Assembly: GCF_022348165.1 (NCBI RefSeq) | Contig: NZ_JAKRFI010000003.1 | Span: forward strand, 186,001-250,000 | DNA length: 64,000 nt | Direction: 5' to 3' | DNA from: Halomonas sp. McH1-25 | Lineage (GTDB): Bacteria > Pseudomonadota > Gammaproteobacteria > Pseudomonadales > Halomonadaceae | Shown here: positions 34,374 to 42,480 of the stretch, piece after piece | Position numbering within the stretch: the first letter of the stretch is position 1 | Layout: every line of letters starts with the position of its first letter | Translations under genes and position numbers: made by a program | Notes under the pieces: model-generated | What the model was told of the DNA's origin: nothing | Database searches by the model: none | What the model saw: the letters and a program-made list of their open reading frames with translations, nothing else

Positions 34374-35797
34374 AGCGTTTTGCCAAGCCCGGCGTGTCAC
34401 GTCTGGGACTCAAGCTGTTCGCGACGATTCTGGCCGTCAACGTAGCGATCTGTGCGCTAATCTTCCTGTTCGTGTCGCGCAGCCTGGACCAGGGATTCAT
34501 CGACTATCTGGAACGCGTCCAGGCCCAGCGTGCCGAAACACTGGCCACCGCTCTGGGGGAAGAATGGGCGGCACGCGGCAGCTGGCAGTGGCTGCAGGAC
34601 AACGAACGCGCCTGGTTCCGGCTGGTGCATCGTCAGCTCTGGCCCGACCGGGAACGTCCGCCACCGGGCCTGCAGGGCCGGCTCAGCGACCCACGCGACT
34701 TCCTGGTCCGCGACATTCAGGGCAATATAGTGATCGGCCCGCCGCCCAGGAACGACGCCGACCGGCGCGAGCGCGGACATGACGACTCGCGGCATGTGCT
34801 GTCCATCGTCAGCCAGGGCCAGCAGGTTGGCGAACTGGTCTATCGTCCTCCGCGCGAACTCATGGCACGCATGGATCATATCTTCATCGACCGGCAGCAG
34901 CGCAACCTGTCGATCATTGTCGGCTCGCTGGCACTGGCATCGCTCTTGCTGGCCGGCGTGCTGAGCTGGTGGCTGGGGCGACGCACACGGGGCATGGCGC
35001 TGGCGACTCGCCGCCTGACCGAAGGCGATTACAGCGTGCGCCTGGCCGAACGCGGGCATGACGAACTGTCGCGCCTGGCCCGCGATTTCAATGTCCTGGC
35101 GGAAACCTTGGAAGCCAACCGTCAGGCCCGCCAACGCTGGGTCGCCGATATCGCTCATGAGCTGCGCACACCACTCGCCGTGCTGCATGGCGAGATCGAG
35201 GCGATGCAGGACGGTATCCGTCCATTGAATGCCGATAGTCTGGGGTCGCTGTCCCAGGAAGTCGATCAACTGGAGCGACTGGTGCAGGATCTTCGCCTGC
35301 TCGCGCAAAGCGATGCCGGCGCGCTGGACGCCCGGCTGGAAACCCTCGATCTGGCCAAAGCGCTTCGCGAGCGACTCGAGGATGCCCGCGGGTGGCTAGA
35401 GGGTGGTGGTATCTCACTCGATCTGGACATTCGCGGCCCTGCCCCAGTCCGCGGCGACCTGCAACGCTTGCATCAGTTGTGGAATAATCTGCTTAGCAAT
35501 ACCCGCGCCTATACCGATGCGCCGGGACGCTTGAAAATCAAGCTGGAGGTGACGGGCGGCCAGGTGCGCATTCGCTGGGAGGACAGCGCTCCGGGGGTCG
35601 AAGACGAGGAACTTCCCCGTCTGACCGAGCGTTTGTACCGGGTCGAAGCCTCGCGCAACCGCCGCCTGGGTGGAAGCGGGCTGGGGCTGTCCATCGCCAG
35701 GGCATTGGTGCAGGCCCATGGGGGCGACATGCAGGTATCGCATTCAACACTGGGCGGCCTATGCTGGACGCTGAGATTTCCCTTGGCGGGGGAATAG
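34370..35797 (+). CDS. Sensor histidine kinase (BaeS/CpxA-like) linked to the RND pump
   Basis: A 475-residue sensor kinase. It has a first membrane helix near residues 15-37, a periplasmic sensor of about 140 residues, a second helix (about 180-203), and a HAMP domain. The HisKA box follows with the phosphorylated histidine at about residue 263 (VADIAHELRTPLAVLHGE). The HATPase domain contains LWNNLLSNTRAYTDAPG (N box) and GGSGLGLSIAR (G2 box). It begins within the permease stop (ATGA overlap), so pump and sensor are translated together. It probably senses envelope stress or the pump substrate. Confidence 0.92.
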   Translation: MKRFAKPGVSRLGLKLFATILAVNVAICALIFLFVSRSLDQGFIDYLERVQAQRAETLATALGEEWAARGSWQWLQDNERAWFRLVHRQLWPDRERPPPGLQGRLSDPRDFLVRDIQGNIVIGPPPRNDADRRERGHDDSRHVLSIVSQGQQVGELVYRPPRELMARMDHIFIDRQQRNLSIIVGSLALASLLLAGVLSWWLGRRTRGMALATRRLTEGDYSVRLAERGHDELSRLARDFNVLAETLEANRQARQRWVADIAHELRTPLAVLHGEIEAMQDGIRPLNADSLGSLSQEVDQLERLVQDLRLLAQSDAGALDARLETLDLAKALRERLEDARGWLEGGGISLDLDIRGPAPVRGDLQRLHQLWNNLLSNTRAYTDAPGRLKIKLEVTGGQVRIRWEDSAPGVEDEELPRLTERLYRVEASRNRRLGGSGLGLSIARALVQAHGGDMQVSHSTLGGLCWTLRFPLAGE

Positions 35798-35807
35798 GAG
35801 AATCGAA

Positions 35808-36512
35808 GTGAGCGAGCATATCCTGATCGTCGAGGACGAGCCCAAGATCGCCCGACTGATCGCCGACTATCTGTCCGGCAGCGGCTATACACCGCATCAC
35901 CTCGCCCATGGAGATGATGTCATCCCATGGCTGCAGGACCGGCCCGAGGGCACGCAACCGGCGTTGGTACTGCTGGACCTGATGCTGCCGGGAACCGATG
36001 GGTTGAGTCTGTGTCGCCAGATTCGTCAGCAATGGCCCAATGTGTCGGTGATCATGCTGACCGCCCGCGTCGAGGAGGTGGACCGTTTGCTCGGCTTGGA
36101 ACTCGGCGCCGACGACTACATCTGCAAGCCGTTCAGCCCGCGTGAGGTCGTCGCAAGGGTCAAGGCCGTGTTGCGTCGTGCTCACGGTCCCGAACAGGAA
36201 ACCCAGCAAAGCGGGTCACGCAGTCGGTTGGTTCTCGATCACGATGGCTGGCGTGCCCTGGCCGACGGACGGGACATCGAGCTGACCGCCGTCGAATTCC
36301 AGTTGCTCAAGGTGATGATGGCCTCGCCGGGACGCATCTTTTCCCGCGATCAGCTGATGGATCATATGTATCGGGATCACCGGATCGTTTCCGAACGCAC
36401 CGTAGATAGCCATATCAAGAAATTGCGCCGCAAGATTGCCGATGTCTGGCCCGAGCGGGAAATAATTCGCTCGGTGTATGGCGTGGGGTACAAGTACCAA
36501 CCCGAAGAGTGA
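35808..36512 (+). CDS. OmpR-family response regulator (BaeR/CpxR-like)
   Basis: A 234-residue response regulator. The receiver domain has its phospho-acceptor D57 in LVLLDLMLPGTDG, the acidic pocket in IVEDEPK, and the lysine in ICKPFSPREV. The C-terminal winged helix (about 135-232) ends RSVYGVGYKYQPE. It starts with GTG behind AGGAGA, 10 nt after the kinase gene. Expected targets are the RND operon itself and the Spy/CpxP-like gene immediately downstream. This is the same logic as BaeSR or CpxAR regulons. Confidence 0.92.
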   Translation: MSEHILIVEDEPKIARLIADYLSGSGYTPHHLAHGDDVIPWLQDRPEGTQPALVLLDLMLPGTDGLSLCRQIRQQWPNVSVIMLTARVEEVDRLLGLELGADDYICKPFSPREVVARVKAVLRRAHGPEQETQQSGSRSRLVLDHDGWRALADGRDIELTAVEFQLLKVMMASPGRIFSRDQLMDHMYRDHRIVSERTVDSHIKKLRRKIADVWPEREIIRSVYGVGYKYQPEE

Positions 36513-36526
36513 GACGTCGGTCAGCG

Positions 36527-36541
36527 TGCAAGTAATGTGCA
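36527..36541. promoter_or_regulatory. TGCA-type motif upstream of the Spy/CpxP-like gene
   Basis: TGCAAGTAATGTGCA lies 90 bp before the start codon. It resembles the motif at 29870 before the RND operon (TGCAAGCATGCAC). Candidate response-regulator site, by comparison of two sites only. Confidence 0.35.
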
Positions 36542-36600
36542 CGCCGATACGCAAAGTCTGTCGATTCGCTTCACCTTTCCTGCACGAGCTCCACCGACAC

Positions 36601-36631
36601 TGACAGTGTCCACTTCAAGGAGACACTGTCA
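36601..36631 (+). promoter_or_regulatory. 5'-UTR hairpin enclosing the ribosome-binding site of the Spy/CpxP-like gene
   Basis: TGACAGTGTC (36601-36610) is a perfect inverted complement of GACACTGTCA (36622-36631). The 11-nt loop CACTTCAAGGA, with the next G, contains the Shine-Dalgarno AAGGAG, and the right arm includes the A of the ATG. Formation of this 10-bp stem would hold the start region in a structured state, as in an RNA thermosensor or protein/sRNA-gated leader. Confidence 0.6.
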
Positions 36632-37311
36632 TGAAACGACCGACCTCTTCCGCGCTGCTGCTGGCCGCGCTGCTTTCCGCCGGTGCCATCAGCCTGGCCA
36701 GCGCTGCGCCCGGTGACGCTCCGCCTGCATCAAAAGCAGAGCCCCACCTGGCCCAGCCCTTCGGACCGCATGACCGTGTGGAAGCCCTGTTCGATAGTTG
36801 GAATCTGGACGACAGCCAGCGCGACGCCATTGAACAGGCCCGGCAGGAGTACCGCAATCAGCGCCAGGCCCTGCGCGAACAGCATGAGCAGCGCCTGGCC
36901 GAGATTCTCGATGAAGAGCAATTGAAAGCCCTGCATGCCATGCAGCGCCCCGGTCCAGATCATGACCGTGGCCCAAAGTTTGGCCATGGCAAGCCGATGG
37001 AGCATCGCGATCACCGGCCTGATAAGCCTCAACAGCGCATGGGCGACCTGATCGATGCTCTCTACACCAGTTGGGAACTGAGCGACGCCCAGCGTGCCGA
37101 GCTGGACGATGCTCGCGAGCAGTTCATTACCGAAGCCAAGGCACTTCGCGATCAATCGTTCGATGATCGCCAGGCCAAGCGCGAGGCCTTCCAGGCCCTC
37201 CGCGAGAAACATCACCACGCCGTGAGTGACGTCCTGAGCGACGCGCAAATGGCGGTCCTCGAACAGTTGATGCCTGGGCCGCGCCACCAGCCTGGCCCCG
37301 GTGAAGCCTGA
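36631..37311 (+). CDS. Spy/CpxP-like periplasmic protein with two LTxxQ-type repeats
   Basis: A 226-residue secreted protein. The signal peptide is about 1-26 (ALLLAALLSAGAISLASAA). The mature part has two related helical units: WNLDDSQRDAIEQARQEYRN (about 50-70) with an ILDEEQLKAL tail, and WELSDAQRAELDDAREQF (about 148-166) with a VLSDAQMAVL tail. A His/Asp/Pro-rich linker lies between them (GPDHDRGPKFGHGKPMEHRD). Single-unit Spy and CpxP proteins are periplasmic chaperones or stress-sensor inhibitors with LTxxQ motifs; this one looks internally duplicated. Likely an output and feedback element of the adjacent two-component system. The linker could bind metal. Confidence 0.8.
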   Translation: MKRPTSSALLLAALLSAGAISLASAAPGDAPPASKAEPHLAQPFGPHDRVEALFDSWNLDDSQRDAIEQARQEYRNQRQALREQHEQRLAEILDEEQLKALHAMQRPGPDHDRGPKFGHGKPMEHRDHRPDKPQQRMGDLIDALYTSWELSDAQRAELDDAREQFITEAKALRDQSFDDRQAKREAFQALREKHHHAVSDVLSDAQMAVLEQLMPGPRHQPGPGEA

Positions 37312-37340
37312 TCCACATATTCGTTTCCGCTCACCCTTTC

Positions 37341-37364
37341 GCCCATCTTCGGATGGGCTTTTTT
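37341..37364 (+). terminator. Rho-independent terminator after the Spy/CpxP-like gene
   Basis: GCCCATC, a TTCG tetraloop, GATGGGC, then six T residues. It lies 29 bp past the stop codon. Confidence 0.92.
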
Positions 37365-37424
37365 ATGTTTTGCCTCTTCAAGCAGAGCAGGAGTTGAGGT
37401 TTTGCCTCGAATGACGTATTTTTA

Positions 37425-37438
37425 TTGAACGTTCAATC
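37425..37438. promoter_or_regulatory. BetI-like operator upstream of betT
   Basis: ATTGAACGTTCAAT is a perfect 14-bp palindrome in an A/T-rich setting (TTATTGAACGTTCAATCAA). It resembles known operators of the TetR-family choline repressor BetI. It lies about 225 bp before the betT start codon. No betI, betA or betB gene is in the window, so the repressor would act from elsewhere. The rest of 37365-37664 shows no gene. Confidence 0.6.
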
Positions 37439-37664
37439 AAAAACAAATTATCGTTTCGCTCAGTCGTCATCGCCAGGCTCCCTCCGAGGGTATATCGATC
37501 GCCGCTCCGGAGTTCTCTTCGGATCAGCTTTTCCTCATGGCCACCCACTTGGCACTGCCCATCGGGCGGCCGTCAGCAAAAGCTGCTAGAAGGAAAGGAA
37601 CTGACAGGACGCCGTACCGTAACGCTGATGACACTGTTGTGCTCACCAACAAACGGGGACTTCT

Positions 37665-39719
37665 ATGCCTTCGCAATCCAATGATGAGGTCCATAACGAT
37701 CGCCTCAATCCCGTCGTGTTCTACGGATCCGTAATCGGGATTTTGGTGTTTGCGTTGTGGACCATGTTCTTTACCGAGTCGGCCAGCCAGGTGATCTACG
37801 CCGTGCTGGGCTGGATCTCGAACACCTTCGGCTGGTACTACTTCGTTGCCATCGTCACCTATCTGGTTTTCGTGATTGGCATCGGACTGTCCCGCTTCGG
37901 CAAGATCAAGCTGGGCCCGGACCACTCCACTCCCGACTTCAACATGGTTTCCTGGGCCGCGATGCTGTTCTCTGCCGGCATCGGCATCGACCTGCTGTTC
38001 TTTTGCATTGCCGAGCCGGTGACCCAGTTCCTGGCGCCGCCTACCGGCGAGCCGAGTACCGTGGCTGCGGCTCGCCATGCCATGGAGCTGACCTTCCTGC
38101 ATTGGGGGCTGTCGGGCTGGGGGATCTATACGCTGATCGGCATGTCGCTGGCGTTCTTCAGCTATCGGCACAATCTACCCTTGACCATTCGCTCGGCGCT
38201 CTACCCGATCTTCGGCAAGCGCATCGAAGGCTCCATTGGCCATGCCGTGGATATAGCCGCCGTGCTGGGAACCGTGTTCGGTATCGCCACCAGTTTGGGC
38301 ATTGGCGTCATCCAGTTGAACTTCGGTCTCAACTATATGTTCGAGATCCCCGAGAACACCATGATCCAGGCGGCACTGGTCATCATGATCGTGTTCTTCG
38401 CCACCGTGTCTGCAGTGACCGGCGTCGAGAAAGGCATCCGTCGCCTGTCCGAATTCAACATGCTGCTTGCCCTGCTGCTGCTGCTGTTCGTACTGTTCAC
38501 CGGCAAGACGCTGTTCCTGCTCAATGCGCTGGTGATGAACGTCGGCGACTATTTTTCCAACTTCATCGACCTGTCGATGAACACCTATGCCTTCGATCCC
38601 CCCACCGACTGGCTCAACGGCTGGACGATCTTCTTCTGGGCCTGGTGGATTGCCTGGGGCCCCTTCGTCGGCCTGTTCCTGGCACGCATCTCGCGTGGAC
38701 GCACCATTCGTGAGTTCGTTGCCGGTACATTGATATTGCCTTTGGTGTTCATGATGGCGTGGATGTCGATCATGGGTAACAGTGCCATCGACATGGTGAT
38801 GCAGGGCGCTTCCGAGTTCGGCGAGATGGCCATGAACACGCCGGAATCCTCCATTTATCTGTTCCTGGAGAACTTGCCGTGGACCGGGCTGACCACACTG
38901 GTGGTGACCATTCTGGCCATAGTGTTCTTCGTGACGTCGGGCGACTCCGGCGCCCTGGTCCTGTCGAACTTCACCTCGATCCTGAAGGACGTCAACCGCG
39001 ATGCACCGATCTGGATGCGCATCCTGTGGGCTTCGGTGATCGGCGTGCTGACATTGGCATTGTTGATGGCAGGCGGGCTGTCTGCGCTACAAAGTGCCGT
39101 GGTGATCACCGGTCTGCCCTTCTCCATCGTGCTGTTCTTCGTCATGGCAGGCCTGATCAAGGCGCTCAAGGTCGAGGGCATCAAGGAGGACAGTCATCGC
39201 GCCAGCCTGGCCGGTAGCCTGTCGAGCCGCTCCGTCACAGTCGAACGTGGGCATAGGAGCTGGACTCAGCGGCTGTCACGCGCCATGAGCTTCCCGAACC
39301 ACCGCCAGACGCGTCGGTTCATGAACGACGTGGCCAAACCGGCGATGGAGGAAGTCTGCCAGGCCCTCTCCCAGCAGGGTGTAGAAGCCAGCATCCATGA
39401 GGAAACCGGCGATAACGAGCATCTGACGCTCAATGTTCCTCTCGCCGACGAGCAGGACTTCACCTATCAGCTCTGGACGCGCCGGTTCTCGACGCCGTCG
39501 TTCGCGATCCGTGCCCAGAAGGCGAATGCCGACTACTTCCGTCTCGAGGTATACCTGCAGGAAGGGAGCCAGGGTTACGATCTGATGGGCTATAGCAAGG
39601 AGCAGGTGATCGAAGACATTCTCGACCAGTACGAGCGTCACCTGAATTTCCTGCACATGAATCGGGAAGCCCCGGGCAACACGCAAATGCCGGACGATAC
39701 CTACCAGCCCCCGGCCTGA
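37665..39719 (+). CDS. betT: BCCT-family high-affinity choline transporter BetT
   Basis: A 684-residue BCCT carrier with twelve predicted helices in the first ~510 residues. The aromatic/tryptophan-rich segment WTIFFWAWWIAWGPFVGLFLARISRGRTIREF is the family hallmark and forms the substrate box. A long C-terminal cytoplasmic domain (about 515-684) is characteristic of osmotically controlled BetT rather than short choline or betaine carriers. It imports choline with protons or sodium for glycine betaine synthesis. A BetI-like operator lies upstream, GGGGA precedes the ATG, and a strong hairpin follows the stop. Confidence 0.88.
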   Translation: MPSQSNDEVHNDRLNPVVFYGSVIGILVFALWTMFFTESASQVIYAVLGWISNTFGWYYFVAIVTYLVFVIGIGLSRFGKIKLGPDHSTPDFNMVSWAAMLFSAGIGIDLLFFCIAEPVTQFLAPPTGEPSTVAAARHAMELTFLHWGLSGWGIYTLIGMSLAFFSYRHNLPLTIRSALYPIFGKRIEGSIGHAVDIAAVLGTVFGIATSLGIGVIQLNFGLNYMFEIPENTMIQAALVIMIVFFATVSAVTGVEKGIRRLSEFNMLLALLLLLFVLFTGKTLFLLNALVMNVGDYFSNFIDLSMNTYAFDPPTDWLNGWTIFFWAWWIAWGPFVGLFLARISRGRTIREFVAGTLILPLVFMMAWMSIMGNSAIDMVMQGASEFGEMAMNTPESSIYLFLENLPWTGLTTLVVTILAIVFFVTSGDSGALVLSNFTSILKDVNRDAPIWMRILWASVIGVLTLALLMAGGLSALQSAVVITGLPFSIVLFFVMAGLIKALKVEGIKEDSHRASLAGSLSSRSVTVERGHRSWTQRLSRAMSFPNHRQTRRFMNDVAKPAMEEVCQALSQQGVEASIHEETGDNEHLTLNVPLADEQDFTYQLWTRRFSTPSFAIRAQKANADYFRLEVYLQEGSQGYDLMGYSKEQVIEDILDQYERHLNFLHMNREAPGNTQMPDDTYQPPA

Positions 39720-39723
39720 CGCC

Positions 39724-39749
39724 AATGCCCACCGCCTGCGGTGGGCATT
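39724..39749. terminator. Strong hairpin after betT
   Basis: AATGCCCACCGC and GCGGTGGGCATT are perfect 12-bp arms with a 2-nt loop. A second inverted repeat, CTGACCGGCCG (39761-39771) with CGGCCGGTCAG (39786-39796), overlaps the stop of the convergent acetyltransferase gene. Neither has a long T-run, so they are probable rather than certain terminators. Confidence 0.65.
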
Positions 39750-39792
39750 CACGCATCTCTCTGACCGGCCGCCGGGAAACACCGTCGGCCGG

Positions 39793-40341
39793 TCAGTCTT
39801 TAGCCTGAAACTCCGAGCGCAACAGGCCATACACGGCATGCGAGTGGAGTCTCTGGCCGACCCGCTCCACGTTGCGCAGCGTGCCTTCATGCTGGAAACC
39901 AAGCCGCTCGGGAATGGCCCGGCTTCGCCAGTTTTCCGTGGCACAGCGGATTTCCACGCGCTGAAGCCGGAGATCCTGAAATCCCAGCTGGATCAAGTCC
40001 GCTACGGCGACCGTCATCAGGCCACGCCTTGTATATGCTTCGCCCAGCCAATAACCGACCTGGCCAATGCCGTTGAACGTATCGATCTCGTTGAAACCGA
40101 GTACACCGGCGATGCTGCCTTGGTAAAGCAGCACTTCGTTGAGCGCGGTGCCTTTAGCGAAGCTTTCCAGGTTCGACTCGATGAACCGCTTGGTATCGCT
40201 GGCACTCTTCGTGGCATCCAGCCAAGGCAGCCATGCCTTCAGGTAAGTCCGGTTTCGGTCGGTCAAGTCAAACAGCGCTTCGGCATGCTGTGGCAAGGTC
40301 AGAGCAACCTGTAGATCCTCACTAATGCGTCGATAGAACAT
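39793..40341 (-). CDS. GNAT acetyltransferase, RimL/RimJ-like
   Basis: A 182-residue GNAT protein of the ribosomal-protein serine/alanine acetyltransferase type. It opens with the AYLKAWLPWLDATKSASDTKRFI-like segment typical of RimL homologues. It then has the acetyl-CoA region VGYWLGEAYTRRGLMTVAVADLI and the C-terminal RVEIRCATENWRSRAIPERLGFQHEGTLRN. It acetylates protein N-termini or small-molecule amines; the target is not determinable. The ATG has a GGAGG-like site upstream. It converges on betT. Confidence 0.85.
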   Translation of the reverse strand: MFYRRISEDLQVALTLPQHAEALFDLTDRNRTYLKAWLPWLDATKSASDTKRFIESNLESFAKGTALNEVLLYQGSIAGVLGFNEIDTFNGIGQVGYWLGEAYTRRGLMTVAVADLIQLGFQDLRLQRVEIRCATENWRSRAIPERLGFQHEGTLRNVERVGQRLHSHAVYGLLRSEFQAKD

Positions 40342-40375
40342 GTCGCCTCCTCGCTTTTACATGCCCGTAAAAATT

Positions 40376-40468
40376 TCAGCTCCGCGAGTCGAATCCAGCA
40401 ATCAGCTTACCCAGCAGGCGATCAAGAGTTTCCTGCTCCTCCCGGGAGAAAGTCCCGCCAGCGCCTGA
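40376..40468 (-). pseudogene. C-terminal tail of a MarR-family regulator (remnant)
   Basis: The minus strand encodes FSREEQETLDRLLGKL followed by about ten residues and a stop (TGA at 40376-40378). This is the typical end of MarR-family regulators (pattern LSPEEQxxLxxLLxKL). No helix-turn-helix or start codon precedes it. Upstream the sequence passes directly into a truncated transporter reading on the plus strand. It is therefore the surviving last ~30 codons of a lost gene. Confidence 0.6.
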
Positions 40469-40470
40469 AG

Positions 40471-41013
40471 TTGGAACCCGTACGTCTGACTCGTCTGACA
40501 GGCATACTGCTGGGCCTGTCCGGTGGCGTGTTACTCGCCTTGGGCAAGGCCAGTGAAACGGGAAATAGCTGGGAGTGGACGATCATAGTGCTGGCAATGC
40601 CGATCGTCATAGCGACAGGCAACCTTTACCGCACCCTGCGCTGGCCCACCAGTGCCGCCCCGATCTTTCTCGCCGCCTCGATGATGTTGGGCGGCGCGGT
40701 AACGTTGCTGCCGTTCGTGCTCGCCTTCGAGTCGGATCAAGCCGCCGACTTGCTCACTTCCCCTGCAATAATCTGGTTGCTCATCGTGGAAACCGGCATT
40801 TTTACGGTACTGTATGTTTTCTATTTTCTGTTGCAGAAGCTGGCCGGGCCGGTCTATTTCAGCCAGATCGGTATCGTTGCGGCCTTGATCGGCACATTCA
40901 TCGCCCTCCTCGGGCTGGGCGAAGCATTGCCGAGCCATCTTGGCTGGGCTGTCGTGCTGATCGGTCTCGGCATGGTGCTCTTTCATCGCGAAGCGCAAAA
41001 GCAGGCAACCTGA
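40471..41013 (+). pseudogene. C-terminal half of an EamA/DMT-family transporter (truncated)
   Basis: About 180 residues with five to six hydrophobic helices match the second EamA repeat plus the last helix of the first (from TGILLGLSGGVLLALG). EamA carriers normally have ten helices in about 290-300 residues. No ATG and no Shine-Dalgarno precede it; the first in-frame start-like codon is the TTG at 40471. The missing N-terminal half coincides with the junction to a MarR tail on the other strand, which points to an internal deletion of a former MarR/DMT gene pair. Expression as a half-size protein cannot be excluded. Confidence 0.65.
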
Positions 41014-41070
41014 CGCAACGCGCTCTCGATCCATCCCAGCATTACGATGTCATTCATGGAGGTTTATCGC

Positions 41071-41703
41071 ATGACGGTTCTCGACGCACTTCACTGGCGC
41101 TACGCCACGAAACGGATGAACGGACAGCCCGTTCCCGAAGAGAAGCTCGACGTGATTCTGGAAGCGGCCCGCCTGGCACCCTCCTCGTTCGGCCTGCAAC
41201 CCTACTCGATCATGGTCGTCGCGGATCCTGCCCTGCGGGAGAAAATCCGGGAAGTGGCAGTGCCCCAACCCCAGGTGACCGAGGGTTCGCACCTACTGGT
41301 CTTTGCCACCTGGAACGCGATCCATGATGGACAAGTCGACGACTTCATCGCCCACGTCGCCGACGAGCGCGGACTGCCCTTGGCGTCTCTCGATGGGTAT
41401 CGAGACGCGATCAAGGCCGCCATCGCCAAGCACCCGACGCAAGAGGCTCGCCTGCAGTGGGCGGCCAAGCAGGCCTACATCGCTCTCGGCACGGCACTGG
41501 TCGCGGCAGCGACCGAACGGGTCGACGCGACGCCGATGGAAGGGTTCGATGCGCAAGCCCTGGATGACGTGCTCGGCCTCGAGCAGAAAGGCCTGCGCAG
41601 TGTCGTTGTCATGGCACTAGGCTATCGGGATACCGAGAATGACCGCATGGCCTCGCTCAAGAAGGTGCGTTGGCCCAACGAAAAATATCGGCTTTCGCCC
41701 TGA
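41071..41703 (+). CDS. Nitroreductase-family NAD(P)H-dependent oxidoreductase
   Basis: A 210-residue FMN-dependent nitroreductase. It opens with LHWRYATKRMNGQPVPEEKLD (FMN-phosphate contact through RYATKRM) and has LAPSSFGLQPYSIMVV and, near the C-terminus, VMALGYRDTENDRMASLKKVRWP. These proteins reduce nitroaromatics, quinones or flavins; the natural substrate is unknown. I start at ATG 41071 because GGAGG lies nine bases upstream; a longer frame begins at 41047. It is followed 59 nt later by a LysE exporter. Confidence 0.87.
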   Translation: MTVLDALHWRYATKRMNGQPVPEEKLDVILEAARLAPSSFGLQPYSIMVVADPALREKIREVAVPQPQVTEGSHLLVFATWNAIHDGQVDDFIAHVADERGLPLASLDGYRDAIKAAIAKHPTQEARLQWAAKQAYIALGTALVAAATERVDATPMEGFDAQALDDVLGLEQKGLRSVVVMALGYRDTENDRMASLKKVRWPNEKYRLSP

Positions 41704-41762
41704 GCGATGGGCTAGCTGGTCACGGCTGGCTCTCGCTCCGGCAACATGTACAGGAACGCACT

Positions 41763-42398
41763 ATGTTCGATTACACACTTGCGCATTGGATCGCATTCTT
41801 CTCGGCGGCCGTGTTGCTCAATCTCTCCCCCGGTCCGGACATGGCTTACATTCTCGGCCAGGCGGCACGAGGAGGCGTGAAGAACGGTATGGCGGCCATG
41901 TTCGGCATTTGGGGCGGTGCTTTTCTGCATGTCCTGCTGGCTGCGCTCGGCCTGTCGGCGGTCTTGGCTACCTCGGCCATTGCATTTTCGATGGTCAAAT
42001 GGCTAGGGGCCGCTTACTTGATCTGGCTTGGCATTCAGGCATTGCGCACTAAAGAGGGTGCCTTTCCTCTGGAAGGAGGCATCCGTGAAACTGGCTTATG
42101 GGCCACCTTTCGTCAGGGACTGCTGGTAGCTGCGCTAAACCCCAAGGTCGCCATTTTCTTCCTGGCGTTTTTGCCTCAATTTATAGTCGACGGTGCCGGC
42201 CCAATCAGCGCACAGCTATTTCTACACGGCTGCCTGATCATTGCCGTAGCTGCGCTGGCCGAGCCGCCGATAATCTACTTGGGGGCAAAACTCGCCAATG
42301 TCATCAAGCAACATCGGCATATCGGCTTATGGATGGAGAGAAGCCTGGGGGCGGTACTCGTTGCGTTGGGCATACGCCTGGCAGTAAGCGAACGCTGA
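41763..42398 (+). CDS. LysE-type amino acid exporter (RhtB family), copy 1
   Basis: A 211-residue membrane protein with six predicted helices. The N-terminal LLNLSPGPDMAYILGQAARGGVKNG segment is the RhtB/LysE signature. AALNPKVAIFFLAFLPQFI is the second conserved region. It should export amino acids or homoserine-lactone-like compounds; the substrate is not known. Same strand as the nitroreductase gene. A LysR tail remnant converges on it immediately downstream. Confidence 0.88.
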   Translation: MFDYTLAHWIAFFSAAVLLNLSPGPDMAYILGQAARGGVKNGMAAMFGIWGGAFLHVLLAALGLSAVLATSAIAFSMVKWLGAAYLIWLGIQALRTKEGAFPLEGGIRETGLWATFRQGLLVAALNPKVAIFFLAFLPQFIVDGAGPISAQLFLHGCLIIAVAALAEPPIIYLGAKLANVIKQHRHIGLWMERSLGAVLVALGIRLAVSER

Positions 42399-42402
42399 CT
42401 GC

Positions 42403-42480
42403 CTAGATTCCCCCTCGCAGCGCCGGACCATGTGCCAGGAACAGCTCGGCTAGACAATCGGCGATTACACGGACTACGAG
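42403..42480 (-). pseudogene. 3' remnant of a LysR-family regulator gene
   Basis: The minus strand encodes VVRVIADCLAELFLAHGPAL plus four residues and a stop. This is nearly identical to the end of the intact LysR protein at 43354-44301 (RVVADHLAELFLAHGPALRG). Reading further upstream hits a stop at 42487-42489, and nothing else of the LysR protein is present. The remnant starts 5 nt after the LysE stop. Confidence 0.75.
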
